Assembly (NCBI RefSeq): GCF_037325665.1
Contig: NC_090248.1
Location: 20,647,137 to 20,711,136 of the forward strand
DNA length: 64,000 nucleotides
Reading direction: 5' to 3'
Source of the DNA: Littorina saxatilis
Taxonomy: Eukaryota > Mollusca > Gastropoda > Littorinimorpha > Littorinidae
The number at the start of each line of letters is the position of its first letter. Positions within the stretch are counted from its first letter, which is position 1. Below are positions 63,561 through 64,000 of the stretch, in pieces. The translations under genes and the position numbers were made by a program. Under the pieces are notes generated by a model that was not told where the DNA came from, ran no database searches, and worked only from the letters and a program-made list of their open reading frames with translations.

Positions 63561-63841
63561 CAGTGTTGTTCTCAGGCCTCTGTCTTCGGTCAATGGCGGT
63601 ACTTTTTTTTTATCTGGCGCATTGTTCTGACACCTGGCTGATCGACCGTCTGATAGTTTCCTCATATGAGGTATTCTGACAGAACAATGTTTCTGTATCC
63701 AGGGCATTTCTACCCATACACATTTTTAATCCAGGCCAAACTGACCTATTGTCCTGTGAGTCTGGGAACAACACTGCCAAGGGTCAGATAACAAAAACTA
63801 TGCGTCAGTGGCCAAAGACCCGAGGCCTGAGAACAACACTG
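63561..63841. mobile_element. 281-bp MITE, same family as the one in the FAS1 3' UTR
   Basis: CAGTGTTGTTCTCAGGCCTC at the left is mirrored by GAGGCCTGAGAACAACACTG at the right, about 40 bp of arms. An internal copy of the GGGAACAACACTG end (near 63766) suggests a nested or duplicated arm. Confidence 0.65.
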
Positions 63842-64000
63842 TCTGCAAGGTACATGTACCATTGACTGTTCCAGTGAACCATACGGCTCTGAACCTCTGA
63901 CTTCAGCATTTGGGGTTTCTGGCAGAGACAGGGTTACCCCGCCCTTAGATCACCTGTGCACGTCCACAATACTGGGTAATGGCTAGGGGACATGAGCACT
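63842..64000. other. Right edge, nothing recognised
   Basis: Short stretch without repeats or exons that I can identify. Confidence 0.3.

Overview
This is eukaryotic nuclear DNA. The three real genes are split by GT-AG introns, and the introns and intergenic DNA are packed with SINEs, foldback elements and CA/CT microsatellites. The repeat families look molluscan. My best guess is a marine caenogastropod of the periwinkle (Littorina) type; that rests on recall of repeat families, not on a search.

Genes. (1) Minus strand, 10319 down to 1122: seven exons of tafazzin, the mitochondrial cardiolipin transacylase. The last coding exon lies left of the window. (2) Plus strand, 15834-23044: a complete six-exon gene for a secreted 317-residue protein with two fasciclin (FAS1) domains. 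Tafazzin and this gene are divergent, about 5.5 kb apart. (3) Minus strand, 42946 down to 28870: nine exons (1,666 residues, 5' end missing) of an unusual receptor. It has two Venus-flytrap (class C GPCR/ANF-receptor type) ligand-binding modules in tandem, one transmembrane helix and a 770-residue disordered tail, with no seven-helix domain and no kinase. This is the most interesting protein here.

Right half (43-64 kb). I find no convincing coding exon. The region holds elements built from CTGCAG palindromes (43.1-44.2 and 51.7-52.5 kb), a broken DIRS-like fossil next to a 200-base assembly gap, a head-to-tail array of one 0.88-kb repeat (54.9-58.7 kb), a foldback holding a short interstitial telomeric tract (60.0 kb), and low-copy DNA to the end. 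The missing 5' exons of the receptor may lie in the gap or beyond 64 kb.

Repeats. One 0.88-kb family, called here the ACAAGTCGCG family, has about a dozen full or partial copies, some in inverted pairs and some in tandem. Between one inverted pair, at 40464-40515, is a sequence that folds as a type I hammerhead ribozyme. tRNA-headed SINEs, two copies of a head-to-head double-SINE foldback, two elements with 6-bp target duplications and several MITEs fill the introns. The three genes show no sign of acting in one pathway; they are neighbours only.
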